A stretch of 62,125 bases of DNA. Origin: Phycisphaerales bacterium. GTDB lineage: Bacteria > Planctomycetota > Phycisphaerae > Tepidisphaerales > Tepidisphaeraceae. Shown here piece after piece: positions 1-8,266 of this stretch; the first letter of the stretch is position 1, and each line of letters begins with the position of its first letter. Position numbers and translations under genes: made by a program. Where the stretch lies: positions 1 through 62,125 of the forward strand of contig JAQGHM010000311.1 of NCBI GenBank assembly GCA_028291615.1, in the 5' to 3' direction. The notes below the pieces were generated by a model. The model made no database searches. It was not told the DNA's origin and saw only the letters and a list, made by a program, of their open reading frames with translations.

Positions 1-1641
1 TCGTCGATCCGCCTGAGCCTTCCGGCGCACGGCGAATCGATCAGCTTCACGCTTTCGATCTGGGGCGGGGCGAAGGAGAACCTGGGCGCGTTGTCGGCAT
101 CGCTGACCAAGGGGGAGGCGGTGGATCTGCATATCTTGAGCAAGGGGGGCGCGGGCCTGTGGAAGGAGACGGTCGAGACCAAGGCGGTGATGGGGAAGGA
201 CGACAAAGCGTATACCGTTGATACGTTCGAGCCGCCGTTCAAGAATCCGTACAACGCGGTGATGCGCTTCGGCGGGTTTGATTTTATGCCGGACGGCAAG
301 ACTGCGGCGGTCTCGACGTGGAGCGGGGATGTCTGGCTGGTGTCGGACATCAGCGGTTCGCCGGAGCGGGTGACGTGGCGGCGGATTGCGTCGGGGTTGT
401 TTGAGCCGCTTGGCTTGAAGGTGCGGGATGGGGAGATCTTCGTGCATTGCCGCGATGGGCTTTGGCGATTGAAGGATTTGAACGGCGACGGCGAGATCGA
501 TTTCTATGAAGCGTTTAACAACGACGTACACAACAACCCGTTTTTTCACGAGTTCGCGTTCGACCTGCAGGCGGACAAGGAAGGGAACTTTTACTTTGCC
601 AAGGCGGGGCCGGTGAATCCGGGCGGGTCCGGGTTTCAGAAGCCGCGCAGCGACCATAACGGGACGCTGATGAAGGTGAGCGCGGATGGGAAGTATCTCG
701 AAGTGCTGGCCACGGGGTTTCGCGCGCCCAATGGGATCGGCATCAACCCGGAGACGGGGCAGTTGACGACGGGGGACAACGAGGGGACGTGGGTGCCGAT
801 GTGCCCGATCCACTGGATCACGCCGGGCTATTTCGCGGGCGTGGTGGATACGGCGCACAAGGAGATGAAGAGCACGGGGAAGAAGCCGGACCTGAGCGAG
901 CGGCCCAAGCCGATCTGCTGGATGCCCAAGAACATCGACAACAGCGGTGGCGGGCAGGTCTGGTGCCTGGGCGACAAGTGGGGGCCGTTCAAGGGGAACC
1001 TGCTGCACACGTCGTATGGGACGTGCTCGCTCTATAACGTGATGTATGAGTTTGTGGACGGGACCATTCAGGGGGGCGTGACGCGGTTTCCGTTGCAGTT
1101 TAATTCGGGGATGAATCGGCCTCGGTTCAGTCCATTTGACGGGCAGTTGTACATCTCGGGGTTGACGGGTTGGCAATCGAGCGGCGCGAAGGAGGCGGCG
1201 CTGCAGCGCGTGCGGTATACCGGGAAGCCGGTGCACATGGCCAATGGGTTGCACGTGACCAAGAGCGGCGTGGAGATCACATTCACGAATCCGCTGGATG
1301 CCCAGACTGCGGTGGACGCGGGAAACTGGAGCGTGGATCAGTGGAACTATGAGTGGGCGGAGCACTACGGGACTTCGTTCTACTCGACGACCGATCCGAC
1401 GAAGAAGGGCGGGAACACCGTCAAGGACGCGGTGGAGATCAAGTCGATCAAGCTGAGCGCGGATGGGCGGACAGTTTCGCTGGAGCTGGCGGAGGTTAAG
1501 CCGGTGATGCAGATGAACGTGAAGTACAACATCAAGGCTGCGGACGGGACGGCGATTAAGAGCGAGCTTTATAACACGATCAATAAGGTGCCGGGATCGG
1601 ATGCGGTGGCGGGGAATGGGGTGGCGCGTTTGGCGCATTAA
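1..1641 (+). CDS. Secreted beta-propeller protein, DUF6797 type, 3' part only
   Basis: The frame is open from the first base, so the gene begins upstream and 546 residues are visible. The protein matches, motif for motif, the C-terminal two thirds of the full-length protein at 44852-47110: DGKTAAVSTWSGDVWLVS, LYISGLTGWQS, LQRVRYTGKP and a closing YNTINKV. It looks like a sorbosone-dehydrogenase/NHL type propeller followed by a C-terminal beta domain. NGDGEIDFYEAFNND resembles a calcium-binding loop. These large secreted planctomycete proteins are often linked to carbohydrate use, but no reaction can be assigned. The paralogue has a signal peptide, so this one is presumably also exported. The family call is fairly safe; the function is unknown. 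Confidence 0.85.
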   Translation, partial: SSIRLSLPAHGESISFTLSIWGGAKENLGALSASLTKGEAVDLHILSKGGAGLWKETVETKAVMGKDDKAYTVDTFEPPFKNPYNAVMRFGGFDFMPDGKTAAVSTWSGDVWLVSDISGSPERVTWRRIASGLFEPLGLKVRDGEIFVHCRDGLWRLKDLNGDGEIDFYEAFNNDVHNNPFFHEFAFDLQADKEGNFYFAKAGPVNPGGSGFQKPRSDHNGTLMKVSADGKYLEVLATGFRAPNGIGINPETGQLTTGDNEGTWVPMCPIHWITPGYFAGVVDTAHKEMKSTGKKPDLSERPKPICWMPKNIDNSGGGQVWCLGDKWGPFKGNLLHTSYGTCSLYNVMYEFVDGTIQGGVTRFPLQFNSGMNRPRFSPFDGQLYISGLTGWQSSGAKEAALQRVRYTGKPVHMANGLHVTKSGVEITFTNPLDAQTAVDAGNWSVDQWNYEWAEHYGTSFYSTTDPTKKGGNTVKDAVEIKSIKLSADGRTVSLELAEVKPVMQMNVKYNIKAADGTAIKSELYNTINKVPGSDAVAGNGVARLAH

Positions 1642-1873
1642 GTTGAGATGGGGCAGTAAGATGCGGGAGACTGCCAGAATGGCAGGTGGCTTCGTTTCGC
1701 ACGGGCGCGCGGTGGGGGTGATAAGATGGGTAAGAGAAAATCTGCGTTTTGTTAAAACCGTGCATTTCCATGCAATTTCGTGCATTGGGGTTTGGGGGTG
1801 GGTGGGGGCGCAGATGGAGCGGGATGAGATCGAGGCGGGGCGCGCGGGATTGAGCATGGAACCTCCCCTTTTC

Positions 1874-1913
1874 TTGACAGTGGGATTGTATCTAACATAT
1901 TGCGAACTGTCAA
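1874..1913. promoter_or_regulatory. Inverted repeat with face-to-face promoter elements
   Basis: Perfect 8-base arms, TTGACAGT (1874-1881) and ACTGTCAA (1906-1913), each contain a consensus -35. On the minus strand TTGACA (1913-1908) is followed after exactly 17 bases by TACAAT (1890-1885), a near-perfect sigma70 promoter pointing left, where no minus-strand gene is evident. On the plus strand TTGACA is followed after 16 bases by the weaker CATATT. The rest of the gap 1642-2028 holds G-rich and TGCATTT-type low-complexity sequence and no convincing gene. Confidence 0.6.
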
Positions 1914-1977
1914 CTTGAATCCGTCGAGCGAAAACTTGCCGATGCCGGTGCGCGAGCGGACAATCCGCTTGGCCGAA

Positions 1978-2005
1978 TGAGCGGATGCTATTCTGCGCGG
2001 CTGGT
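1978..2005 (+). repeat. Upstream twin element, copy 1
   Basis: This 28-base element matches 2603-2630 at 24 positions. It starts with TGAGCGGATG and contains TATTCT, which could be a -10 box. It ends 23 bases before the GTG at 2029; the second copy ends 25 bases before the ATG at 2656. The equal spacing suggests a shared promoter or leader for the two small genes. Confidence 0.6.
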
Positions 2006-2028
2006 CGGATCGTTCGTCGGCTCGCGTC

Positions 2029-2592
2029 GTGGCGAAGCTTGTGACCCTCATTCTCGTCCTCCTCTTCGCGGGCGCTTGCCCCAGCGGCCGAGGTAACATG
2101 CAGACGCCCTTCACTCCGATCGAAGCGTGGTTGCGGTCTAACGCGCCGCCTTTGGGTGCGATGCTCAACCCTCCAGCGACTGGGGAGTCGATCTCGGCGT
2201 TTGAGACGGGAACGGGATTGAAGATGCCGCCCGCGGTACGGCGCCTGTACCTGATCCACGACGGGGAAGCGGGCGGCTCGGACGGCATTTTCGGCTGTTG
2301 GAAGATGCTTCCGCTCGCGGAGATCCGGAACGAGATCGAGCTCATCGGCGAAGCCGGGATAATTCCCATCTTTCGCTCGGGGGGCGGCGACCTGTATTAC
2401 GTGAAGAGTCTGGACCCCGGGAAGCCGGACCAGCGCTTGCTTGAGTGGTGGCATGAGAATCCAAAGAAGGCTCGCGAGGTTGCTCCCGATATCGACACGT
2501 TCCTCGTCGAGTTCGCGCAGAAGTTGCAACGGGGACAATTCGTTTACCGCCCGGACGAGCTGGCGGCACTGATCGATCGCGACGAGCTTTGA
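2029..2592 (+). CDS. SMI1/KNR4-like protein
   Basis: The body resembles the SMI1/KNR4 (SUKH) fold: an N-terminal helix with PIEAWLRSN, then ISAFETGTGLKMPPAVRRLYLIHDG, then a core with GIFGCWKMLPLAEI and a C-terminal DTFLVEFAQKL. SUKH proteins commonly serve as immunity proteins against polymorphic toxins or as scaffolds, but no toxin gene is adjacent. The GTG start at 2029 adds a hydrophobic leader (VTLILVLLFAGAC) that would make it exported, which is odd for this family. It is preferred because the repeated element 1978-2005 lies at the same distance here as its twin does from the next gene. The ATG at 2098, with GAGG just upstream, is a real alternative giving a cytoplasmic 164-residue protein. 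Confidence 0.7.
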   Translation: MAKLVTLILVLLFAGACPSGRGNMQTPFTPIEAWLRSNAPPLGAMLNPPATGESISAFETGTGLKMPPAVRRLYLIHDGEAGGSDGIFGCWKMLPLAEIRNEIELIGEAGIIPIFRSGGGDLYYVKSLDPGKPDQRLLEWWHENPKKAREVAPDIDTFLVEFAQKLQRGQFVYRPDELAALIDRDEL

Positions 2593-2602
2593 TCGCGCCG
2601 AT

Positions 2603-2630
2603 TGAGCGGATGTTATTCTTCGTGGCCGGT
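2603..2630 (+). repeat. Upstream twin element, copy 2
   Basis: Second copy of the 28-base element at 1978-2005, with four substitutions. It contains TATTCT at 2614-2619 and lies between the stop of the SMI1-like gene and the ATG at 2656. Confidence 0.6.
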
Positions 2631-2655
2631 GAGATTAATCGCTAGTTAGTCACCT

Positions 2656-3027
2656 ATGAGGCGTCTGCGCTGGATCATTCTCTTCGTCGTCATTGCCAGC
2701 GGCGTCTTAGCATTTCTGGCTTGGCCGCGGGGTGTGCGGGCGATCATCCACAACACCGGTACTACCGCGATGCGCGACGTGCGGGTGAATGTCACTGGCC
2801 GATCGTATTGGGTTGGCGATCTAGGCCCCGGCGAAAGCCGCGCGATACGGGTCAAGCCGATCGGAGAATCGCACATCGTTCTGTCCTATGCTGATGGCAG
2901 CGAAGTGGCGCGGCGGTTGACCGTGGATTGTTACTTTGAGTCTGGGTACTCCGGTAGCATCGCAGTCGAGGTAGCCGATGGGGTGGTCGCGAACGTGGAT
3001 GATCGCATCCGCCTGGCGATGTGGTAG
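2656..3027 (+). CDS. Small membrane-anchored protein of unknown function
   Basis: The 123-residue protein starts MRRLRWIILFVVIASGVLAF, a basic N-terminus and one strong membrane segment (about residues 6-24). The remaining 95 residues look like an all-beta extracytoplasmic domain with alternating hydrophobic strands (DVRVNVTGRSYWVGDLGPGES, HIVLSYADG). No family was recognised. It shares the upstream element of the preceding gene, so the two may be co-regulated without forming a simple operon. The ATG is the only good start. Confidence 0.7.
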   Translation: MRRLRWIILFVVIASGVLAFLAWPRGVRAIIHNTGTTAMRDVRVNVTGRSYWVGDLGPGESRAIRVKPIGESHIVLSYADGSEVARRLTVDCYFESGYSGSIAVEVADGVVANVDDRIRLAMW

Positions 3028-3438
3028 CGGTGGTTAGCCAAAGGCTGCAGCGGCGGACCGGCGCGGCGGTATAGTCGTTAAGGGTCCGGCGTTGCGTCTC
3101 CAGCCGGTGCAGACGTGAAGTTCCTACTTTGAGGGCCTGATAGTCTGATTAGAGGAATTGAAGAATTCAATCATCTGTTTTATTGGAAGAGGCGTCGCAA
3201 GACACCAGCGACCTCCGTGGATCACTTGGTGGGAATGGGTTTTTTTAAGCTCGAAACAGCTTTGTGGTCGCCAAGTGACCCACTCCGGGGCGAATCGAAG
3301 GGCGTTGGCGCGGGACGGATTTGGCTGAGGATGGGGTGCCGGCTGAGTTTAAGATCGTTTCGCTGTTGCGGGTTGCGTCGATGGCGGGGTAAAGATTCCG
3401 CTCGCTGAAGCGAGCCCTACGTTTACTTGTGTTGGTGG
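3028..3438. other. Intergenic gap without a credible gene
   Basis: Open frames here are short, low-complexity and lack start signals. A small palindrome (ATTGAA-GAA-TTCAAT, 3157-3171) is followed by a T-rich stretch and might end the transcript of the gene at 2656. The hairpin at 3400-3415 is listed separately. Confidence 0.6.
3400..3415 (-). terminator. Short hairpin (GCTCGCT / AGCGAGC) after a minus-strand gene
   Basis: A perfect 7-base stem closed by a 2-base GA loop lies 23 bases beyond the stop of the minus-strand gene 3439-3789. The sequence resembles short palindromic repeats scattered between genes in many bacteria. No T tract follows, so termination is only a possibility. Confidence 0.4.
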
Positions 3439-3789
3439 TTATGTCCGCGCGATCATCAGCACGCAAAGGGCGAGTGAAATGGTGAGGGCGAGGAGGGAAA
3501 GTTTAAGGAAGAGCGCGCCGCGCTGGCGGTCCTGGCGTTTTTGTTGGGATAGGACGGCCACGGCGAACCCGAAGCTGGGAGCGGCGAGGAAGCAGAGCAG
3601 GACGGCGACAGAGTAGCCGGCTTCATCGGCGCGCGGGTGTTTCCAGCGGTTGTAAATCACGGCGGTTGTAAGTGAGGTGGGGAGCCAGCATAGGACGCCG
3701 GCGAGGAGGCAGGAGATGCTCCATCCGGGGAGGAAGCTGCGCAGCTTGGGGGTGCGGTAGTCGAGAATGGGGGGCGGGTCTTCCGGCAT
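3439..3789 (-). CDS. Small integral membrane protein of unknown function
   Basis: The 116-residue protein has three predicted membrane segments: GWSISCLLAGVLCWLPTSL, YSVAVLLCFLAAPSFGFAVAV and LKLSLLALTISLALCVLMI. The N-terminus is proline-rich and presumably cytoplasmic, and a basic loop (QQKRQDRQR) separates segments 2 and 3. No family was recognised. A TAGCAT box lies nine bases before the ATG, fitting the short-leader pattern seen elsewhere in this window. It is transcribed in the same direction as the helicase upstream, 91 bases away. Confidence 0.65.
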   Translation of the reverse strand: MPEDPPPILDYRTPKLRSFLPGWSISCLLAGVLCWLPTSLTTAVIYNRWKHPRADEAGYSVAVLLCFLAAPSFGFAVAVLSQQKRQDRQRGALFLKLSLLALTISLALCVLMIART

Positions 3790-3880
3790 CGGTTGACGAT
3801 GCTATCGCGCTAAGCGATGGGGAGCTATTTAAATGGCGCGGAGATCGTGCACTTTCGGTGCGACCGTTAACAGGGTTGTG

Positions 3881-5962
3881 TTAAGCCCACATGGCGGCGA
3901 TTTTTTTCTTTACGTCGCAGGTGGCTTTGGGGGTGGGGGCGGTGTCGGATTGGAGGGTGGGTTGAAGGCGGACTTTTTCGAAGTGGTGGAGGATTTGCGG
4001 GGGGAGGAATCTTGTGAGCTGGGCGTACGAGTGGGCGTCGCCGGTGCGGTGTTTTTTGTGGTAGTACTTCAGGGGCATGATGACTTCCAGGAAATCTTTG
4101 GCTCTTGTGAGGGCTACGTAGAAGAGGCGGCGTTCTTCTTCGATTTCTTCTTCTGAGCCGGTGGACATGTCGCTGGGGATGTTGCCGTCGGCGGCGTGAA
4201 GGACGTAGACGGCGTCCCACTCGCAGCCTTTGGCGGAGTGGATGGTGCTTAGGATTAAGTAGTCTTCTTCGAACATGGGCGGGCCGGCTAGGTCTTGGGT
4301 GTTGTTGGGGGGGTCTAAGGTGAGGTCGGTTAGGAGGTCGCGGCGGCTGGGGAAGCTGGCGCTGATTTGCTGGAGTTGTTCGAGGTCTCTGGCACGGACT
4401 TCGGATTGGTCGAAGCGTTTTTCTAAGATCGGTTGGTAGAAGGTGCGGATCAGGGCGATTTGGTCGGGGAGGGAAGGGGAAGACGAGGATGGAAGATGGA
4501 GGATGGAAGATGGCGCGAGGCCGTTGAGGGCGAGGAGTAGTTCGAGGAAGGCGCGCCATTGTTGGCTGGCGGCGGGTGGGGGGTCGAAGTCTTGCCAGGA
4601 TTTCAAGTCGAATTTGTTGTCGGTTAGGAAATCGATGGCTCTTCTTGTGTGGGCGGGGCCGAAGCCGTCCAGGAGTTGGAGGAGTCTTCGGGCGCTGGTG
4701 GTGTCTTTGGGGTTTTCGGCTAGGCGGAGGAAGCTCAGGGCGTCTTTGACGTGGGCGGCTTCCAGGAATTTGAGGCCGCCGTATTTTACGAAGGGGATGT
4801 TTCTTCTGGAGAGTTCGACTTCGAGGGCATCGGAGTGGTGGGCGGCTCGGAAGAGGACGGCTTGGCGTTTGAGGGTGATGCCGGATTCGAGGTGGTGGAG
4901 GATTCGGGTGATGATGTAGTCGGATTGCTGGTCTTCGTCCAAGACGCTGACGAGTTGGGGTTTCTGGGCGGACTTTCTCGCGGAGAAGAGATCCTTGTTG
5001 TAGCGATTGGGGCAGAGGGCGATGACGGCGTTGGTGGCGTCTAGGATGGGTTGGACGCTGCGGTAGTTTTGTTCGAGCTTGAGGACTTGCGTGCCGGGGA
5101 AGACCTTTGGGAAGTCGAGGATGTTGTGGACGGTGGCGGCGCGGAAGGAGTAGATGGACTGGGCGTCGTCGCCTACGACGGTTAAGCCTTTGCCGGTGGG
5201 GCAGAGGTTTTTGAGGATGTTGGCTTGGAGGGCGTTGGTGTCCTGATACTCATCCACCAGGACGGCGTCGAAGCGGGCGCAGATGTCGGCGGCGACGGAC
5301 TCGTCCTGCATGGCGTGGTACCAGTAGAGGAGGAGGTCGTCGTAGTCGAGGAGGTTCTGGGCGAGCTTGCGGTTGGTGTAGTCGCGGAAGAGGGTCTTGA
5401 GCTGGTCGGGGTATTGCTGGCACCAGGGGAAGTGGGATTTGAGGGCGGCTTCGATCGGCTCCTGGGCGTTGACGCAACGGGAGTAGATGGCGAGGCAGGT
5501 GGTCTTGCGGGGGAAGCGGACGTCGCCTTTGTCGAGGGCGAGGTCGGCGCGGCAGACGTTGAGGAAATCTTCGGCGTCGGAGCGGTCGATGACGGTGAAG
5601 TTTTCGCCTAGGCCTAATGATTGCGCGTGGAGGCGGAGGAGGCGGTTGCTGATGGCGTGGAAGGTGCCGGACCAGAGGCGGGCAAGATGATTGGGGGATG
5701 GGGAGGTGGGGCGATGGGGGGCCGAGGCGCTAAGGATCGTCTGGGCGCGGCGGGTCATCTCGGCGGAGGCGCGCCTTGTGAAGGTTAGGAGGAGGATGCG
5801 GGCGGGGTTTACGCCGGTGTGGATGAGGTGGGCGACGCGGTGGGCGAGGGTGTTGGTTTTGCCGGTGCCTGCGCCGGCGATGATCAGGAGGGGCGACTCG
5901 AGGGGCGCGGTGGCGGCGGCGCGTTGCTGGGGGTTGAGGGTGTCGAGGAAAGGCGCATCCAT
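3881..5962 (-). CDS. UvrD/PcrA-type ATP-dependent DNA helicase
   Basis: This 693-residue superfamily 1A helicase unwinds DNA 3' to 5' in repair or replication restart. All motifs are present in order: Q motif LNPQQRAA, Walker A AGAGTGKT (about 29-36), Ia LLTFTRRASAEM, II VLVDEYQDTN, III VVGDDAQSIYSFRAA, IV LEQNYRS, V STIHSAKGCEWD and VI RRLFYVALTRAKD. The ATG at 5962 gives the normal N-terminus; the frame runs open further upstream only as antisense noise over the glycosyltransferase gene. Two low-complexity insertions stand out: SASAPHRPTSPSP just before the conserved WSGTFHAI (about 78-90) and HLPSSSSPS (about 483-493). Both coincide with purine-rich microrepeats on the plus strand. The first 79 bases overlap the end of the upstream gene, implying coupled translation. 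Confidence 0.95.
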   Translation of the reverse strand: MDAPFLDTLNPQQRAAATAPLESPLLIIAGAGTGKTNTLAHRVAHLIHTGVNPARILLLTFTRRASAEMTRRAQTILSASAPHRPTSPSPNHLARLWSGTFHAISNRLLRLHAQSLGLGENFTVIDRSDAEDFLNVCRADLALDKGDVRFPRKTTCLAIYSRCVNAQEPIEAALKSHFPWCQQYPDQLKTLFRDYTNRKLAQNLLDYDDLLLYWYHAMQDESVAADICARFDAVLVDEYQDTNALQANILKNLCPTGKGLTVVGDDAQSIYSFRAATVHNILDFPKVFPGTQVLKLEQNYRSVQPILDATNAVIALCPNRYNKDLFSARKSAQKPQLVSVLDEDQQSDYIITRILHHLESGITLKRQAVLFRAAHHSDALEVELSRRNIPFVKYGGLKFLEAAHVKDALSFLRLAENPKDTTSARRLLQLLDGFGPAHTRRAIDFLTDNKFDLKSWQDFDPPPAASQQWRAFLELLLALNGLAPSSILHLPSSSSPSLPDQIALIRTFYQPILEKRFDQSEVRARDLEQLQQISASFPSRRDLLTDLTLDPPNNTQDLAGPPMFEEDYLILSTIHSAKGCEWDAVYVLHAADGNIPSDMSTGSEEEIEEERRLFYVALTRAKDFLEVIMPLKYYHKKHRTGDAHSYAQLTRFLPPQILHHFEKVRLQPTLQSDTAPTPKATCDVKKKIAAMWA
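4485..4513. repeat. In-frame GGATGGAAGATG-type microrepeat within helicase gene
   Basis: Two tandem copies of a 14-base unit, GAGGATGGAAGATG, are translated on the minus strand as roughly HLPSSSSPS. The stretch interrupts a helical region of the helicase and resembles the microrepeat at 55010-55044. Confidence 0.6.
5691..5722. repeat. In-frame GGGGATGGGG-type microrepeat within helicase gene
   Basis: A run of GGGGATGGGGAGGTGGGG type is translated on the minus strand as PHRPTSPSP, directly before a conserved helicase motif. The same G-rich theme recurs inside the GT2 gene at 47974-48051. Confidence 0.6.
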
Positions 5963-7167
5963 GCGTTGAGGTCCGTTCGGGGGGTGTTCAGGGGTGTTGT
6001 AACGCGCGCCGGACGAAATGCAAATCGCGCGCGAAGGGGATGAGCGGGCTTGGCGGCGCGGTGGCAGAGGCGTTGGGCGATCTCGATCCAGCGGCCGACG
6101 ATGGTTGCGCCGGCGTGGCGGGTGTGGGCGGTGCGGGCGGCGTTTTCGCCGAGATGGCGGTAGCGGGCGGGGTTTTCGAGGACGGCGCGGATTGCTTCGC
6201 GAAGTTGATCGGCGTCGCCTGGGGGAACGAGAAGCGCGGTGACGTCGTGCTCGACGTAATCGCGGACGCCGCTGACGTCGGAGACGATGAGCGTCTTGCC
6301 CATGGCCATGTTCTCTACAAGGACGGTATGACTGGAGCCGAAGCGGGTTTCGACCAGGGGGCAGATGTGCACCGCGGCCTTGCGATAATGCTCGCGGAGT
6401 TGGCACATGGGAACGTAATTGAGGATTTCGATGTCGGCGCCGGGCGGGGCGAGGCCGCGGATCGACTCGGCGAGATGCGGCGTGACGATCAGGCGGAGCT
6501 TTGCGCCCGGCGGGAGTGCGCGGACGAGGGTGGGGAGGTCGCGGCCGGACTGGGTGCCGGCGGCGAGGCAGGTGTTGGGCTCTGGGGCGGAGTGTGGGTC
6601 GGGCCGGAAGAAGTCGCAATCGACGCCGACGGGGACAAACTCGATTCGGTCGGGGTTGAGGCTGTACTCTTTGACCAGCCAGGGGATCTGGGCCTTGAAG
6701 ACGGCGATGACGGCGTCGGCGGCGGGGAGCAGGCGTCGCCACAGCCATTTGCGCATGCCGCGGCACTCGCGTGGATGGAGGAGGGAGAGGGCGAGGACGA
6801 TCACGGGGCGGCGCAAAAGGCCCAGGCGACGAGCGAGGAGGATGGGGAGTGCGGCGGCTTCGTGGGTGGCGATGGCGCAATCGAAGCGGCCGGGGCGAAC
6901 GATCGCGCAGAGTGTTTGGAACGTGCGCCAGCAGAGCGGCTTAGCTAGAAGCCACCGAAGGCGGCGCGGGATGGTGTAATGGAGCGCGGTCTGGCCGAGC
7001 GCCTGGGCGTCGGCGTATCCGATCAGACGGTGGGCGGCGATTTCGCCGCGGTGGTAGCTGGCAATCTCATTTTCGAAGCAGGTGTTGTAGAGGAAGAGGA
7101 GGCGCAATGGTGGTGCGGCGTCGGGCATTGGTGCGGCCTGTTCTCGTGCGCGAGTGGAAACGGACAT
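5884..7167 (-). CDS. Glycosyltransferase family 4 (GT-B fold)
   Basis: A 427-residue GT4-type enzyme that transfers a sugar from an activated donor to a glycan or lipid acceptor. The N-terminal acceptor lobe starts at PPLRLLFLYNTCFE. The hinge VPVGVDCDFFRP and the donor lobe EILNYVPMCQLREHYRKAAVHICP...GSSHTVLVENMAMGKTLIVSDVSGVRDYVEH carry the usual E-x7-E-like signature and are followed by GLLVPPGD-type ALLVPPGD. The last 28 or so residues (proline/serine rich) are read from DNA that also encodes the start of the helicase, an unusually long 79-base overlap, so the natural C-terminus may be functionally unimportant. An AGGAG sits about nine bases before the ATG at 7167. The acceptor is unknown. 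Confidence 0.88.
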   Translation of the reverse strand: MSVSTRAREQAAPMPDAAPPLRLLFLYNTCFENEIASYHRGEIAAHRLIGYADAQALGQTALHYTIPRRLRWLLAKPLCWRTFQTLCAIVRPGRFDCAIATHEAAALPILLARRLGLLRRPVIVLALSLLHPRECRGMRKWLWRRLLPAADAVIAVFKAQIPWLVKEYSLNPDRIEFVPVGVDCDFFRPDPHSAPEPNTCLAAGTQSGRDLPTLVRALPPGAKLRLIVTPHLAESIRGLAPPGADIEILNYVPMCQLREHYRKAAVHICPLVETRFGSSHTVLVENMAMGKTLIVSDVSGVRDYVEHDVTALLVPPGDADQLREAIRAVLENPARYRHLGENAARTAHTRHAGATIVGRWIEIAQRLCHRAAKPAHPLRARFAFRPARVTTPLNTPRTDLNAWMRLSSTPSTPSNAPPPPRPSSRPS

Positions 7168-7310
7168 GAGGCGCTGCTCCTACATCGTTCCATCGTCGGG
7201 TCGTCCGGATAACTGTTGCGAAATTTGAGGATTGTCAGCATTACGGGACGATGGCTGAACGAAATCGCAATAAGGCGTGTATAGAGGGGGACTACGAACG
7301 GAGGACTGAC

Positions 7311-8183
7311 ATGGTTCGAATGGGTCTGATGGTGGTGACCGCGGTGGCTGCAATCGCATTTCACGCCCGGGCGGCGGAACTGAAGCTGGAGGAGAAGGGG
7401 TGGATCAACCTTTGGGAGGGCAAAGCGCCGGGGGCGCTGGGGGAGACGCCTGAGGATATTCCGGCGGTTCAGGTGTTTCTGCCGGAAGCGGGGACGGGGA
7501 CGGGGTCGTCGTTTGTAGTGTGCCCGGGCGGCGGGTATGGGGGGCGAGCGGCGCACGAGGGGCCGGTGGTGGGGGAGTGGCTGGCGAAGAATGGGGTGAC
7601 GGCGTTCGTGCTGCGGTATCGGGTGGGGACGAAGGGGTATCATCATCCGATCGAGATGGGGGATGCGTCGCGGGCAGTGCGGCTGGTGCGGTCGCATGCG
7701 GCGCAATGGAAGCTTGATCCGCAGCGGATCGGGATCATGGGTTTTTCTGCGGGCGGACATCTGGCGAGCACGATCGCTACGCACTTTGATGAGGGGGACG
7801 CGGCGAGCGCGGACCCAATCGAGAAAGTTTCGAATCGGCCTAATGCGCAGATTTTGATTTATCCGGTAATCACGATGGGGCCGACGGGGCATGCGGGGTC
7901 GCGGGTGAATTTGCTGGGGAAGGAGAAGGCAAAGGATGAGGAGTTAATTGAATTGTTGTCGAACGAGAAGCACGTGACGGGGCGGACGCCGCCGGCGTTT
8001 GTTTGTCATGCGGTGGAGGATAAGGCGGTGCCGATTTCGAATTCGGACGAGTACGTGGCGGCGTTGAAGAAGGCGGGGGTCGAGGTGGAGTTCGTGAGGC
8101 CCGAGAAGGGGCCGCACGGGTTTGGGTTGAGGGATTTTTGGACGGAGGGGTGCGTGGAGTGGTTGCGGAAGGTGAAGTTCTAG
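7311..8183 (+). CDS. Secreted alpha/beta hydrolase (carbohydrate-esterase-like)
   Basis: The 290-residue protein has a signal peptide (MVRMGLMVVTAVAAIAFHARA). It matches the BD-FAE/acetylxylan-esterase-like hydrolases common in planctomycetes: oxyanion region CPGGGYGG, nucleophile elbow GFSAGGH (Ser about 146), acid in HAVEDKAVP and histidine in GPHGFGLRD. The likely role is removing acetyl or other acyl groups from polysaccharides in the periplasm. The ATG at 7311 is preferred over an upstream in-frame ATG at 7251 because GGAGG lies six bases before it and the signal peptide starts there. It is divergent from the glycosyltransferase gene. Confidence 0.88.
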   Translation: MVRMGLMVVTAVAAIAFHARAAELKLEEKGWINLWEGKAPGALGETPEDIPAVQVFLPEAGTGTGSSFVVCPGGGYGGRAAHEGPVVGEWLAKNGVTAFVLRYRVGTKGYHHPIEMGDASRAVRLVRSHAAQWKLDPQRIGIMGFSAGGHLASTIATHFDEGDAASADPIEKVSNRPNAQILIYPVITMGPTGHAGSRVNLLGKEKAKDEELIELLSNEKHVTGRTPPAFVCHAVEDKAVPISNSDEYVAALKKAGVEVEFVRPEKGPHGFGLRDFWTEGCVEWLRKVKF

Positions 8184-8186
8184 GAG

Positions 8187-8249
8187 CTCAAAAACATACG
8201 GCCGCAATGACGCAAAGAGCGCAAAGAGAAGAAGATTGTTTTAATAGCT
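8187..8249 (+). repeat. Dispersed 62-base repeat R1, copy 1
   Basis: Contains the core GACGCAAAGAGCGCAAAGA preceded by ATACGGCCGC and followed by an AT-rich tail ending near AGCT. It lies between two convergent genes. Other copies are at 10837, 13033 and 22183. Confidence 0.8.
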
Positions 8250-8266
8250 ATGGAATGGGTGGGTGA

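Noticed and set aside
5963-6880. 306-codon extension of the helicase frame
   Set aside because: It is antisense-frame noise within the glycosyltransferase gene, rich in Arg/Pro/His and with no helicase similarity. The family N-terminus starts at 5962.
6040-6948. 302-codon plus frame opposite the glycosyltransferase gene
   Set aside because: Gly/Ala/Asp-rich shadow without a start signal or any domain.
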